Positions 9,696-20,955 of a DNA stretch of 52,913 nt are shown here, piece after piece. The DNA comes from Gryganskiella cystojenkinii. Taxonomy: Eukaryota > Mortierellomycota > Mortierellomycetes > Mortierellales > Mortierellaceae. The position numbers were made by a program, and so were the translations under genes. Below the pieces are notes generated by a model that saw only the letters and a program-made list of their open reading frames with translations, was not told the DNA's origin and made no database searches. Positions within the stretch are counted from its first letter, which is position 1. Each line of letters opens with the position of its first letter. Where the stretch lies: positions 1 through 52,913 of the forward strand of contig JAAAIG010000137.1 in assembly GCA_015852425.1 (NCBI GenBank), written 5' to 3'.

Positions 9696-12171
9696 ATGTC
9701 AGGTACTGACCAAATGAGGCCCGACATACTTCTTCTTTTAGGCTTCTGTCCTTTCTCCAAACTGACCATTTTTTTTTCCTTTTCTTCTCTTCTCTCCTTT
9801 GTTCCCTTCTCCTTCTATAGCTCTGCAGTCCCTTCTTCGCAGCGCCCCTCGTACCTTCAGTTCGACCTTTGGCACCCGCGTCGCTACCAACAACTACTGT
9901 CTCCTTACTCTGCCCAAATCAACCATTCGCAAACCTTCACAATTGTCCCTTGCGGAATCAATATCATGGATCCGATCCTTCTCTACTTCGAACACTGTCC
10001 TCGGCTCGAAACGAGCCCCCAGACCCAAACAACGAGTCGTCAGAGAACAAAAATTTCAAGCCATTAAGGCCGCTACTTCAAAAAAGTCTTCGGCAAAGAC
10101 TAATCCATTGATCGGTAAAAAACCTACCCTAGAACAAGTAGCTCGTTCAAAGACACGTCAATGGAAGCAAGTTGATGAGCGGAATTCTCTCTCAAGAGCA
10201 AGATCCAGTGCCGGAGGCTCTGAAGTAAAGAGCTCGATCGGCGCAGGAGGGACACCCAAGAAACGTATCTCGTCCACCTCGATCTCAGTCACCTCTCTCG
10301 AAAAGGGCTCAAGGAATCCTCAGTTTGAGCACTCTTTTGCACCGGGATTCGCATCAACCTACAAAGGCAACAGTCGCAACCTCCCCCCACTCAAGACAGG
10401 CAATGCAGGACGTGACAAGGCAGCGGCAGCAGAACGAACCTTGATCGAAGCAGGAGCCAAGCGAAGGTCAGGACCCAAAGTGCGAGGATTTGTCCCAGTT
10501 CGATTTGCATTAAAGCCAATCGCCTCGGACGTAAATTTGAACCTGGTTTCGACCAGAAAGATATCCGCCTCAAAGTTCAAACTCTATGCTACCGCCGGAG
10601 GTTCTGTCAATGCCGATGGGTCCGTCATGGCGGGGGGCGCAGTCGGAGATCAGATATTTGCAAAGCCCCAGGAGAGTGTCAAGGATATGCTCGAGAAAGT
10701 CGCAAATAGTCGATTCGAGAATATGGGATTGCACCCAGACGTAGAACGAGGTGTGCTCGAGATGTTGAACAAGACATCGTCGATTCCAAAACCCGCTGTC
10801 GACATTACAGAGATCACGGCAGAGACTCCCGCAATCGACTTTTCAAAGATCAAGCCAACCGAGATTCAGGCTATGACTATCCCAGCATCGATCGATCCCA
10901 ACAAAAAGTCGCCTTACACTCTCTGTGCCGCTGAGACTGGATCTGGAAAAACGTTGGCGTACCTTGTCCCGGTTTTGCACGATTTGAAGTCTCAGGAAGA
11001 CCACGCTGTTCGTGCGTTCAAAGAAGTAGGAGGTGTTGATCATGAGGGCAGCAAAGTCCGAGCTCTGAATACGATCCGTCAATTCAACCAGCCCCGCGCC
11101 ATCGTCCTCTTGCCTTCGCGCGAGTTGGTCGCCCAGGTCTCGGCGATTTTGAAGGAGCTGTCGCATACGATCAAGCTTCGTACTCTTACCATCTCTCATG
11201 CCCAGACGACAAAGAGCGTCATTCAGCGATTGGCTCAAGGACCTGTGGATATTGTTGTTGCCACTCCGGCCAGTCTGTCGGATTTCTTGCCAAAGCCAGA
11301 CAGAGAACCAAAGAAATCTGGAGAGGACGAGAGGAAGTCAAGGGGAGGTCCCGGCATCTTTGAAGAGAACCCTCTTTCGCTGAACTCGCTTCGTCACCTG
11401 GTGATTGATGAGGCCGACTCGATGTTTGATCGCGGATTTGGTGCCGAGGTAACCAAGATTGTTCAGTTGGCCAAGGCCGTAACCACGTCGTCGTCCTCGT
11501 CAACAAGTAGTCCCGTCAAAATCACCGTTGTCTCCGCCACTTTGCCAAAGCTGATTTCGGATACCCTGGATGAGACTCTTCCTGGTCTTCTCAAGATTAC
11601 AACGCCATCCCTGCACAAATCCCTCCCAGGTTTGCACCAGACATTCTTGGATCTGAAGCCGTATTTCGGAAACCGACCTAAGGCTATCTTGGACATCCTT
11701 GCCAAACAACAGCAGATTGCGGGCACAAAACGGAAAGAGAACACGTTGATCTTTTGCAACACGAAACATTCATGCGACCTTGTGTATTCACACTTGAAAT
11801 CGAACAACGTACCTGGGGTCCTGGGTGTTTTGCACGGAGACGCCACTAATCGTGAAGAGATCTTGCGGCAGTTTACCGACGACTCTTATGTGCCACCAAT
11901 GCCTTCTTCGTTATCATCACCATCAACCAAAGGCATGGGGGGGAAGATCTTGATCTCGACTGACATTGCGTCTCGGGGTATTGATACGACTGCTGTCCAG
12001 CACGTTGTTCTCTATGATTTCCCAGTTACAATTGTCGATTATCTCCACCGTGTTGGTCGTACAGCCCGAGGTGGAAGAGGTGGACGAGCCACCAGTCTTG
12101 TCGGTCGCAAGGATCGTAACATGGCCGAACGTATCATGGTAGGCATTCGTCTCGGAAAAGTTCTGTCGTAA
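9696..12171 (+). CDS. MRH4: Mitochondrial DEAD-box RNA helicase, MRH4-like
   Basis: ATP-dependent RNA helicase of the Mrh4 type, which in yeast acts in late assembly of the mitochondrial large ribosomal subunit. A 7-nt first coding exon (9696-9702, ATGTCAG) splices to 9821-12171, giving 785 aa that begin MSALQSLLRSAPRTFSS, a good mitochondrial presequence. Without this exon the long frame has no ATG near its start. Helicase motifs in order are I (AAETGSGKTLAY), Ia (LPSRELVAQV), Ib (TPASL, diverged from TPGRL), II (DEAD in VIDEADSMFD), III (SATL), IV (LIFCNT), V (STDIASRGID) and VI (HRVGRTARGG). The basic N-terminal third (about residues 60-280) is Ser/Lys-rich and looks disordered. Confidence 0.9.
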
Positions 12172-12265
12172 ACCATCCTTAGAGTATATCTAGTACGTAG
12201 ACTGTGTCATAAAATATCCCTTTATTTTTAATTTATTTTGTTTGCTATGGTTTCTTCGTACTGTA
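12172..12265. terminator. Convergent 3' end region of MRH4 and the glyoxal oxidase gene
   Basis: Only 94 bp separate the two stop codons. The AT-rich core (TTTATTTTTAATTTATTTTG) could carry polyadenylation signals for both strands, so the two 3' UTRs probably overlap. Confidence 0.35.
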
Positions 12266-14640
12266 TTATGCGGTCATCTGAACCCACTTGGCCTCCACCA
12301 CAGGCACTCCGTCCACTACGACTACAATCATGTAATGACTTGGAGGTGCCAATCCGTTTGTCGAGGGTGCCTTGACCTTCAGTGAACCTGTAGCTGCCTT
12401 GTTCACAGTATCGCCCTCAGTAACCTTGGGTCCTCTCTTGACAATCTCGAGACCAACATACCGTTGGCTCATATGAGTCGAATGCGTAATAAACCCGGGT
12501 TGAACCAACGCCACTTTGATCTGCTCCGGGTATCTGTTGTACCACTCGATCGCCAGATCAAAAGTCTCGCCGTACTTGATCGTTGTTGGCCAACCTGTAA
12601 TCTCTGCCTGGGCAACAGCAGGTGCTAACGCCTTGGACTGAGCAGATGTACTCGCGTCCTGTTGGACAACAACAGCCTCTTGATGTTGTTGAGGGAACAA
12701 GTAAGGAGGACTGAAACGCTCCACACGATATTCAGTTGGATATTCGCCCTCTCCATAATTGACAGGTCTACCATTCGGATTCGACCCAGCTACAAGCAGA
12801 CTCATATCAGGCAACATAAATGCAACAGAGTGATACATGCGAGCGATCACACTTGGGTTCCAGACCCTGAAACGTTTTCCTGGAGGCGCATCGGGTATAT
12901 ACTGGACTGGATGCAATACTGGATCGGAAGCGCGATCAAAACCGGCGGTTCCGGTCTCGGCGCCGTTCATGATTACGATCGTACCATCCGCCAGATGGGC
13001 CATATCGGGCATCATACGTGCCAAAGGCATTTCCTCCATCTCCCAGCTCGGATTCTTGGACAGCGGGGAGATGCGACCGCAAGATGAGACACCTTTAGCC
13101 TGAGTCGAGAAACCAGTCGCGCCTCCGCAGACCAAGATCTCGGGTTCAAAGTTCTTTTCAGGAACCAATGGCAAAAGTACCGACCCTCCTGTGAGAGGAT
13201 AGTTTCGAGGTGGACCTGGGATATCGGGGAGACGCTTGATGATCTTCCAAGTTGCGGTGCTGAGAATGATGGCCTTTGTGGAGGCGAGAATGAAGAGGTT
13301 CTTGTCAGGAAGCAGATGGACGATTGGATAGAGATTGTTGGGCAAAGTTTCGACCAGGAACGGGAAATCGATCGTCTTTTGGTTACCAGGGAGAGGAGGG
13401 AAGAGCTCAAAGTTTGGGACGTTGATATGGTCATTGTTGATACTGGCTGCATGGTTCGATCCGCCGATAATGAATAGTTCGCCAGTAGCAAGGGACTCTA
13501 TCAAAGGTGGGAGACTGCCGAGATTAGAATCTGTACAAAAAAATCTCTCCCCTTCAGATGCAGCATAATAGCAAGGCAAAGCACATACCCACGGTGGGAT
13601 ACCATCGCTTTTCTTGCAAATGAACATCAAAATCCTGCTTCCAGTCGCATCGGGTTCCGTTGCAGGGTTTGTAAAGTCTGATGCCGTCGTATCCTTGCTC
13701 CATGTCATCATTAGGTTGACCTCCCGCCACAGAGACGATCGTCTAAGTCGGTCGCAAGTAAAGAAGGTTGATGAACATTAATACAGTAAACCTGTGCAGC
13801 TTTGACGACCGACAACTCTGTTTTAGGAATACTTACTCCATCTGGTAGATAGCCTCCCGCACTGCAAAACATGTTACTCTTTACATCCAAAGATCGCCAC
13901 TGACCCTCTTTGGGTGAGAACTCGGTCGACCAAGCAAACTTGTCACCCTCGTTTCCTCCCACGGCACTTGACCCTTGAGCCCTGGCAAAGGTTGATGATT
14001 GGACTCGTTCTAGAAAGAGAATACTTTCCGTGAACGGACGAAGAATGGCATGCATAGCGGAGACACCAGAGTGACCTATGAGGTCCCACTGACCCCCTAA
14101 ACTCGCGCCTGAGAGCAAGTGCGCAGGCCCATGACCTCCACCAATAATATCGTGGGTCGCTTGGGCCTCTGATCCCGTCGGGAAATGAGGCAAGAATGTT
14201 GCAGCCAGGAGACTGGCAGCCAGCACTGCAGTCAGGGTGGTTGAGCATCGACTCAAAGAAAAGTACCTTGCGTTCGTTGAATAAGGCGCAAAACTTGTGG
14301 CGGCTGAATTCAGTACTGGGGATTTTGCTGTGGGAGATGACGCAGGTAGGATCCTTTGTCTGTCGGTAGGAGAATCCTCAATCGACGAGGAAGACGTGGA
14401 AGAAAGAGGCGGCGAGATAGAATGATGACTTTGGCTAACAGAGGACGACCGTGAGTGAGCTGTCGAAGAAGAAATCGACAAGGAAGGAGATGCATGTCCT
14501 CTCTGATTATGTCTGTTGATGGTTCCTGCTATAGCTCGCCGTTGATGTCGGCTCCTGGGTGTCATAGAGTTACCACTGATCGTCAATGGGATGTAATCGC
14601 CCGCCCCGTCCCCCGGAGACTGGCTCGCGAATGATGGCAT
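12266..14640 (-). CDS. Membrane-anchored glyoxal-oxidase-like copper radical oxidase
   Basis: Copper radical oxidase of the glyoxal/galactose oxidase type, which oxidises aldehydes or alcohols and releases H2O2. Exons 13837-14640, 13589-13742 and 12266-13530 join in phase to 740 aa. The active-site set is present: Cys about 259 (FCSAGGYLPDG, the Tyr-Cys partner), Tyr about 316 (EKRWYPTV), the Tyr-His pair about 551 (ARMYHSVAF) and His about 670 (GFITHSTHMSQ). The C-terminus is the Ig-like DUF1929 domain. Secreted homologues have a cleavable signal; here a Ser-rich cytosolic-type tail of about 130 residues precedes one hydrophobic segment (about 133-152), suggesting a type II membrane protein. 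Substrate not predictable. Confidence 0.88.
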
Positions 14641-15061
14641 AATCGTCTTCTTGATCCTAAAGATGTTGTTCCCTACGGTAATTCAAAAACGGCTCTAGCT
14701 TCTTTGGATTAAATATGGTAGAAACTAATGGGAAGGAATACAACGAGCAGAAAGGAGAGCGTGAAATTGGAAAAACTAAAGAAGACTGACAAAAGCTGTT
14801 GCAATCTGTCTAGGTGGGGGAGGGTTCCATTCGATGCCGATGCCAATTTGAGATCCTGATTTTTAGGACAGTTGTACTCTTCTTGATACCATGATGCCAT
14901 CTCGATCGTCACACTCCTGCGCACTCACATCCGGTACAATATGGAAACATAATTCTTTGCTTGCATGTGTTCATTGTGAAACCGTTGAAAGTAACGCTAA
15001 GAGAGAGAATGAATAGATTTATTACATGCTGGTATATAAATACAGGGGGGTAGATGACTCC
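14641..15061. other. Intergenic region between the oxidase and UNC93-like genes
   Basis: 421 bp between two minus-strand genes. It should contain the oxidase promoter and the transporter 3' UTR. A short minus-strand frame at 14709-14924 has no recognisable features and I treat it as UTR or promoter. Confidence 0.45.
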
Positions 15062-16408
15062 TTAGAGTTCGTCAACAGTGGCCATGGTATCTTTGTGGGC
15101 TGTCGACTTGGGAAGGTCATATTCGCCAGCCTCCTCATTATGATCTTCGATGCGCGAGGCCAAAAAGTAGGCTCCAGGAATGGAGGCGCCGAGGAGAGCG
15201 AAGCAGATGATGAGCTCAGTCATGTAGGAAGTACCGACAGCATTGATACGCCAAGAAATGGCGGCACCGCAAGACTGGATGCACTTGTAAAAGCCGGCGT
15301 ATCTGGACAGGACCGTAGCATCGTTCGACATGGCGCCCATGAGCCAGTAAATAAACGTTTGCCAAGCGGCATCGTTGAGACCGTAGAACATGTAGAGGAA
15401 CAAGGGTCCAACGTAAGATGCACCTTCTTTGAAATCATGGTTGGGCTTGGGCTCGCTAATATGGAAAGTGCGCTGAAAAAAGATTCCTCCGACCCAGGTA
15501 GCGACAAAGAAGCAACAGATGATGGTCAATCCCCAAAGGGCACGCGTACGACGGTTCACGCCTTGGAAGTCAAGGACACGTGCAAAGGAGTAAGAACCAA
15601 AGATCTGAGAAGCCCAGTAAAAGATGTTGTTCAGGGACTGGGTGCGGATGGAGAAGTAACGTCCGTTCACGGTCGAGAATTGGTAAGAGTAAAACCAGTT
15701 GGAGGACAGGAACATAGGGATGAGGACGATCATGTGCCAGTCCAGGAAGAGTCTCAATATCGCCTTGATCTCACCGGTCCAGGTAGGGAACTTTTGGATC
15801 AAAATCTTGTCTCCATTTGAGTGCGTGACAGACGAAGGAGGTGCGAGCGAGAGGGCAACCAAAGTACCGACGCCCATAATGGCGAGAAAGACAGCGTAGG
15901 TCGAGTCGCCTAAGGACTTGGCCTCTGTCAAGTTAAAATTGATCCCGAACGCGATAACGGATCCGAGAACGGCTCCCATGTTGAAGATGGCCCAAAAGTA
16001 ACCAATGAACTTGCCCTTGTCCTGTTCGCGCGGGTAGGCCATCATCATGGCGCCTTGAGCGGTCCATAACATGCCGGCGCCGACACCGAGAATTCCTCCG
16101 GCAGCGATAGTGAATCCTCCGGCCTGGGTGTGGTTATAGCAAAGAAGCGATCCAGCATAGAGCATATAGGCAAGGCAACCGATAAAGATGGTCCACTTGG
16201 GTCCAAGCTTGTTGTGGATGGCACCTGAGAGGAGACCAAAGACGGCAAAGCATGTGTAGAGCGCTACGTTGGCATTCTGACCGACCTTGGAGTCGACTTG
16301 TCCACCACCACCGAGAGAGTTGAGGGCATTGAACATGCCGGGGCAGCAGAAACAAATGACACCGACGGCCAGGACCTGAGCCAGGGGGGAAGTCCAGCGA
16401 AGTCCCAT
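15062..16408 (-). CDS. UNC93-like major facilitator superfamily protein
   Basis: Polytopic membrane protein of the UNC-93/DUF895 branch of the MFS, 448 aa and intronless. Hydrophobic segments spaced as 11-12 transmembrane helices can be followed from residue 10 (AQVLAVGVICFCCPGMFNAL) to the end. Family features are the early CPGMFNALNSLGGGGQ stretch, the loop MMMAYPREQDKGKFIGYFWAIFN in the first half, and QFSTVNGRYFSIRTQSLNNIFYW in the second. Animal UNC93 proteins are regulators or trafficking factors; fungal relatives are usually annotated as transporters of unknown substrate. The C-terminal 25 residues are acidic and cytosolic. The start ATG lies right at the first helix, with a pyrimidine-rich leader upstream. 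Confidence 0.88.
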   Translation of the reverse strand: MGLRWTSPLAQVLAVGVICFCCPGMFNALNSLGGGGQVDSKVGQNANVALYTCFAVFGLLSGAIHNKLGPKWTIFIGCLAYMLYAGSLLCYNHTQAGGFTIAAGGILGVGAGMLWTAQGAMMMAYPREQDKGKFIGYFWAIFNMGAVLGSVIAFGINFNLTEAKSLGDSTYAVFLAIMGVGTLVALSLAPPSSVTHSNGDKILIQKFPTWTGEIKAILRLFLDWHMIVLIPMFLSSNWFYSYQFSTVNGRYFSIRTQSLNNIFYWASQIFGSYSFARVLDFQGVNRRTRALWGLTIICCFFVATWVGGIFFQRTFHISEPKPNHDFKEGASYVGPLFLYMFYGLNDAAWQTFIYWLMGAMSNDATVLSRYAGFYKCIQSCGAAISWRINAVGTSYMTELIICFALLGASIPGAYFLASRIEDHNEEAGEYDLPKSTAHKDTMATVDEL

Positions 16409-18634
16409 GATGGTTGTGTAGATGTTGTTGGGGAGAGAGTGATTAGGGACAGATGAGAGGGGAGGAGAAGTGAGCGATAAGAGCGGGAAGAGGTAAGGAG
16501 AGGAGAGGAGAGTTGAAGAGGAGGCAAGGAAAGGGGAAAGGAAGAGAGGGCGAGGAAAAGATGACGAAGAAAAAAGTGATCAAGAGGGAAAAGAGAGCAA
16601 CTAATTGACAATCGATGGGAAAAGACGAAGATTTCGTTTTTAAACGGTTTGTTTGTTGCGATTGAGAAGGGTGAAACCGTCGTGGTTGTTAACAATGCCA
16701 TTGAATAGTAAGAATAGCGCCGCTTTTCTGGCCCATCGGCCATTTGGGGAGGAGAGTGAGGTGGAAACAAAGGAATAATGTGCGAACGTGGGTAAAATGA
16801 ACTCCGCATCATATTTTTTCTCCTATTAAATTGCCGTTCTCGACCTTTCTTTGTTCTTGGTCTCTTGATCTCGTGCTCCCTTTATTGTCTTTCCGTGTGC
16901 AATATTGTTCTTGTCCGTGGATGAATAAAAAGTGCGCATGAAGGTCGTTGATGCATGTGTATCTTGCGCGCAATGATGTCAGTATACAAAAGAAATCGTG
17001 TGCCGCTGGAGTAGGGATGACTGGCGAGAGAAAGGTGATATATTTTTTTTGTCATCATTGCATTTATTATTATTTGATATTGAATTTGAATAGATCAGAA
17101 ATGAGAGCCAACTGTTTTTGTGTCACCAAGATATCATATCTGATTCAATCTTTTTACTCTATTTTGATCTCGTTCTCACACTCTAGCATGTTCCATCCTG
17201 CCTGCCCTTTCCATTTCTATTTCTGTATAATGGCACTTCGTCGTCGGTTTGCATGCAATTGAACAAGATGATCCGTGTCACTTTACTTCTGCACAGTCGC
17301 AACAGTTGTCACGTTTTTCTTCATGGCACTTTCTCGGGTTTGGCAAGGGACGGCGGGTGTGAATATTTTCCATTGTTCCGGCTCGATTGTAAAGCATCAT
17401 CCTTTCTCAGGAACGAGGGACCAAAAATGAAATCTCACAAAAGGATAGACAGTTTCGATCTGTTCTTACAGAAACCCTGCGAATCACTGCCTTGATAGGC
17501 CAACGGCTTATCCCTCCATTGACCGTCTCAAACCTTGATGTTTTTGATCAAAAAGATCTAGGGCGGCGGGCTGGCAAATTCTCAGGTCCGAATCTCACTC
17601 TCCCATGGACAAGCAGGTTCTATGGGGACACTTTTTGTTTAATCTGTGGCTTTGTTCAAGATGATTTCAAATGTGCGATCTGTCTTCTATTTTCACCTTT
17701 CAAGGAATTTTTTTCATTTTAACGAGGTGCCGCCTCTTTTTCATATTCATCTCACCTCCCACCATGGACACCCGACAACGAAACAAAAACTTGTTGGTAT
17801 GTATGTTAGTTCCGCATTCACCGTCACGAACCTCACATCCGCTCATTCGTCCATTTTCCCCCAGTCTTTTTTCGACTGAGCAACAAAAAAAATAATTCAC
17901 ACGATGATGCTCCGCTCCTTACTCTACTCTTTTCATTATTATTATTACATATTCTTCCAGTTCTTTTGGGGTAACAGACTCATACTAACGGAACGGAAGA
18001 GCTGCCGACCAAAAATTGCACACGGGACAACTATGTCAGCTTCATTTCTTTCCCCGGAGAATCTTGTTTGAAGGTAGACTAACATCCCTCAAGATCAGGT
18101 GAAACGTTACAACTTCCCACCCCACATCCAGGCCTTTCCGTTTCCCCGTTGCATGGGAACAGTACAGTAAAGGGGAAGTCAGACTCGGCAATGTTCCCAC
18201 GAGCAAATCATAGAGTCCATGACAAAGCTGAACGTATTTGGTCATCGCACTGAGGAGCGCAATGGACGGATATTATAAAGTGGACATGTTCTCTTTTATT
18301 ATTTTTTTTTCAAAACAAATTAAAAGCGAAGGTCCATTTCTGGAAAGTGTAGATCTAGCCTGCGATCGCTTTCGGCTCTATCGGTACAAGAAAGACAGAG
18401 TCAGATAGAGTCCTTTGGAACTAGACAGGTGGAACTGTGAAGTTGGATGAACCAGGCTCAGCCTTCGAGTTTTGTGACTGTTAAAAATCAAAAAATAAAC
18501 GGCGGGGCCGAGTAAACAAAGCCACCAGGGCGGGAAGCAAGTCCCCTCTCGACCTCTTCCATTACATTCACCTATTGGTCATTTTCATTGCATACCAGTG
18601 TCCTTCCGCACCCTTTCTCCTTTACTGCTCCATA
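16409..18634. other. 2.2 kb gene-poor spacer between divergent UNC93-like and uL22m genes
   Basis: Largest empty stretch of the window. The left end (16409-16800) is purine-rich on the plus strand, consistent with a pyrimidine-rich UTR of the transporter. AT-rich tracts occur at 17040-17095 and 17935-17955. I found no tRNA-like A/B box pair or long frame. The one item of interest is a short candidate spliced frame at 17764 (reported under findings). It may carry long regulatory regions or a non-coding transcript. Confidence 0.4.
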
Positions 18635-19897
18635 ATGTTCGGCGCCTTGAAATCAGTACTGCGCACTCAGCAGCCCGTCTCCGCACTCAGGAGGTACAAA
18701 CGACTTTCCGACTTTCCTTGTCTGGAGCAACCTATTGAACTGATCAAGGACCTTTGAATGGACATGCACGAAGACAAAGAGCATGCGCATGCGATAGCCA
18801 CAATGCTTTCTTTCCAAGAAGCTGACATTGCTTCATTGCATCATTATTCTCCTATCCGTAGTTTCAACCAGGCGACCCCTCGTGGATTCCACGCCATGGC
18901 CATTCGCTTCGCAGAGCAAAAGAACACCATGAACCCAGTCAAGCCCGAACTCGGTGCCTCGTCTTTGTTTGGTGACATCAGCTCTCATGTCAACCAAGTT
19001 CCTGTCGAGAAGGGTGGAAAAGCCACCGTCAAGGAGGTAATGCCATCGATTCGAAACTGAAGCACGGAAACTGGTGTACTACACGTGGCTGGCTGGATCA
19101 AATACAAGGAACGTGGATGATGGCGCCAAATGGTCCTATGCGCTCCGATCGTGGAAATTATTGTTTTTTGGACCTAGATCATAATCTACTATGAGATCCT
19201 ATTCGCATGGATCAGAGCAAAGAACAGTCCAGGAAGTGAGGCACTATTTCTAAAACAGTTGACTTCTCTTTCCCGCTGTAGTACCAATTCTCGACTGCCA
19301 ACTTCAAGACAAGCACCAAGAAGCTGCGCTTGCTCGCCAACCAGATCAAGGGACTCGATATTCAAAACGCTATCAACCAGATGGAGTTCTCACAAAAGCG
19401 CCCAGGAAAGCGCATCATGAACACCCTGGCTTTTGCTCGCACGAACGCCACCACTCAGGAGAAATACGCCATGGATGCAGGAAAGCTCTATGTTGGTACG
19501 TTTCCTTGGTCTCTTTTTTATTTTTATTTTTTATAGAGCTCAGCCAAACCTTGACTCTAAGGAGTGGGTGCCTATCACTGGATCGACTATGGTGTAGATT
19601 ACTGATAGTCGGGTTTCTTTTATGATAATTGTCTTCACAATGTGCTTAGATCGAGCCTGGGTCGGAAAGGGAATCTACCATCGCCGTATCAAGACCCATG
19701 CCCGTGGAAAGTTTGGAGTGATGCACCATCCTACAGCACATTTGAAGTTCACGCTGAAGGAGCGTGTCCCAGAGACCAAGGAGGCTGGCAGAGCCGCACG
19801 GAGGAACATTCGCGGCTGGAAATCAACAAGGAAGGTGTGGACACCTTTGATCGAGGACAAGCCTATCTATAACCCTCCCCGTCTTTACAACTGGTAG
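18635..19897 (+). CDS. MRPL22: Mitochondrial large-subunit ribosomal protein uL22m (MRPL22)
   Basis: Ribosomal protein L22 of the mitochondrial 54S subunit, which lines the peptide exit tunnel. Exons 18635-18693, 18862-19036, 19282-19495 and 19650-19897 join in phase to 231 aa. The N-terminus MFGALKSVLRTQQPVSALR plus RGFHAMAIRFAEQK is a typical mitochondrial presequence. The L22 core is visible in KTSTKKLRLLANQIKGLDIQ, AINQMEFSQKRPGKRIMNTL and the C-terminal hairpin RIKTHARGKFGVMHHPTAHL, followed by a mitochondria-specific tail ending in PRLYNW. Cytosolic or bacterial L22 would be shorter (about 110 aa) and lack both extensions. Confidence 0.92.
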
Positions 19898-20250
19898 CGA
19901 GAATGCGAAAGTGAAGGAAGGTCGGATACCTTTTGAGCTCGTTGTCTCCACTCTTTTTCCCGTCTTTTACACACAACAAATATACAAATATTATTACTCA
20001 TTGACTTTTTACTTAAAATTCTTCTGGGGAGGGGGGGTCCTGAACGCCCGCTCAGTCTGGACTCCAGAGGGCTACATGCATGGTACATTTTTTTAAAATC
20101 ACACCTGTCCATCTGGCGACCGTGGATCTCTGTAAAGAAGCAAGTTCGCTCTCGTTTTTTTAAATGCAGCGATAAAAAATAGGCCTTCTATCTCCAAAGG
20201 CTTTCAACCACATTTAAGCACTCTTTTGCTTTAAACCTATTGGGAGATAT

Positions 20251-20742
20251 TTACGCTCTTATGCTAATTCTGCAGCGCTTGTCAGTATAATCGACCTCAA
20301 GAAGGGCTAGAGCGCTTTCGAGGAAGTCCACACCGAGCAGGTTGACGTCGGAAAAGTGACCGTTTGACGGAGACATAATCACTGAGCTGGTGATAGCATT
20401 GATTGTGACAGCAATCGTGGCGTCGTACGTGAATTGGTCAGAAGATAGACCAAACGCGATGAGCACTTCTCGCGACAAATACGTCTGTGGCGCACTAGTG
20501 CCGACAAGGAAGTGGACTCGCTTATATTGACCGTTTCTACACACGACAAGCGGGACAAACAAGCGGCTGTGGGATCCCCAAACGATTCCTGTGATTTCTT
20601 TTGTTCTGCTTTGCGTTTGTGTTGCGTCTGTTAAGTACACAGAGCCCAGTCTGTCCGAAATCCCTTGATGCAGATCCTCAGAGGTAACATCGGTCAACAA
20701 CAGGTCGAAAAGCTTCAGGTCGATATCGGAGTCCATCACCAT
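20251..20742 (-). CDS. Retropepsin-like fold protein with a lost catalytic Asp
   Basis: Intronless, 163 aa if started at MVMDSD (20742). The C-terminal 90 residues look like a retropepsin-type aspartic protease monomer: a flap-proximal strand, then FLVGTSAPQTYLS where an active enzyme would have D-T/S-G, and later NLLGVDFLESA, which matches the hydrophobic-hydrophobic-Gly motif that closes such domains. Because GTS replaces DTG it is probably not an active protease. An upstream ATG at 20859 would add a hydrophobic segment, making a membrane-anchored form of 202 aa; I prefer the downstream start because it leaves room for a promoter shared with divergent CCT7 (start 20956). I know of no defined function. 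Confidence 0.6.
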   Translation of the reverse strand: MVMDSDIDLKLFDLLLTDVTSEDLHQGISDRLGSVYLTDATQTQSRTKEITGIVWGSHSRLFVPLVVCRNGQYKRVHFLVGTSAPQTYLSREVLIAFGLSSDQFTYDATIAVTINAITSSVIMSPSNGHFSDVNLLGVDFLESALALLEVDYTDKRCRISIRA

Positions 20743-20955
20743 CGTGCTATGAGAGATCAAGGAGAGACGAGGTGCGAGAAGTGTAAAATGTAGCAAGAAC
20801 AACGATGTAAAGGAGAGAAGCAAAGAAACAACGAGAAAGGGAGCAACATGTCGTGGCACGCCCCTTAATCAGAAACAATTGATCTCGTCTCCTGTCTCCA
20901 TTCACTGTCAAGTCAGCCTTTCCCTCACATCCATTCCCCACATCCATTCGCCACA

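Noticed and set aside
13743..13836. Coding continuation SIPKTELSVVKAAQ in the glyoxal-oxidase gene
   Set aside because: Splicing from GTAAGT at 13836 to the acceptor at 13743 restores the conserved LPDGTIVSVAGG; the continuation is intron.
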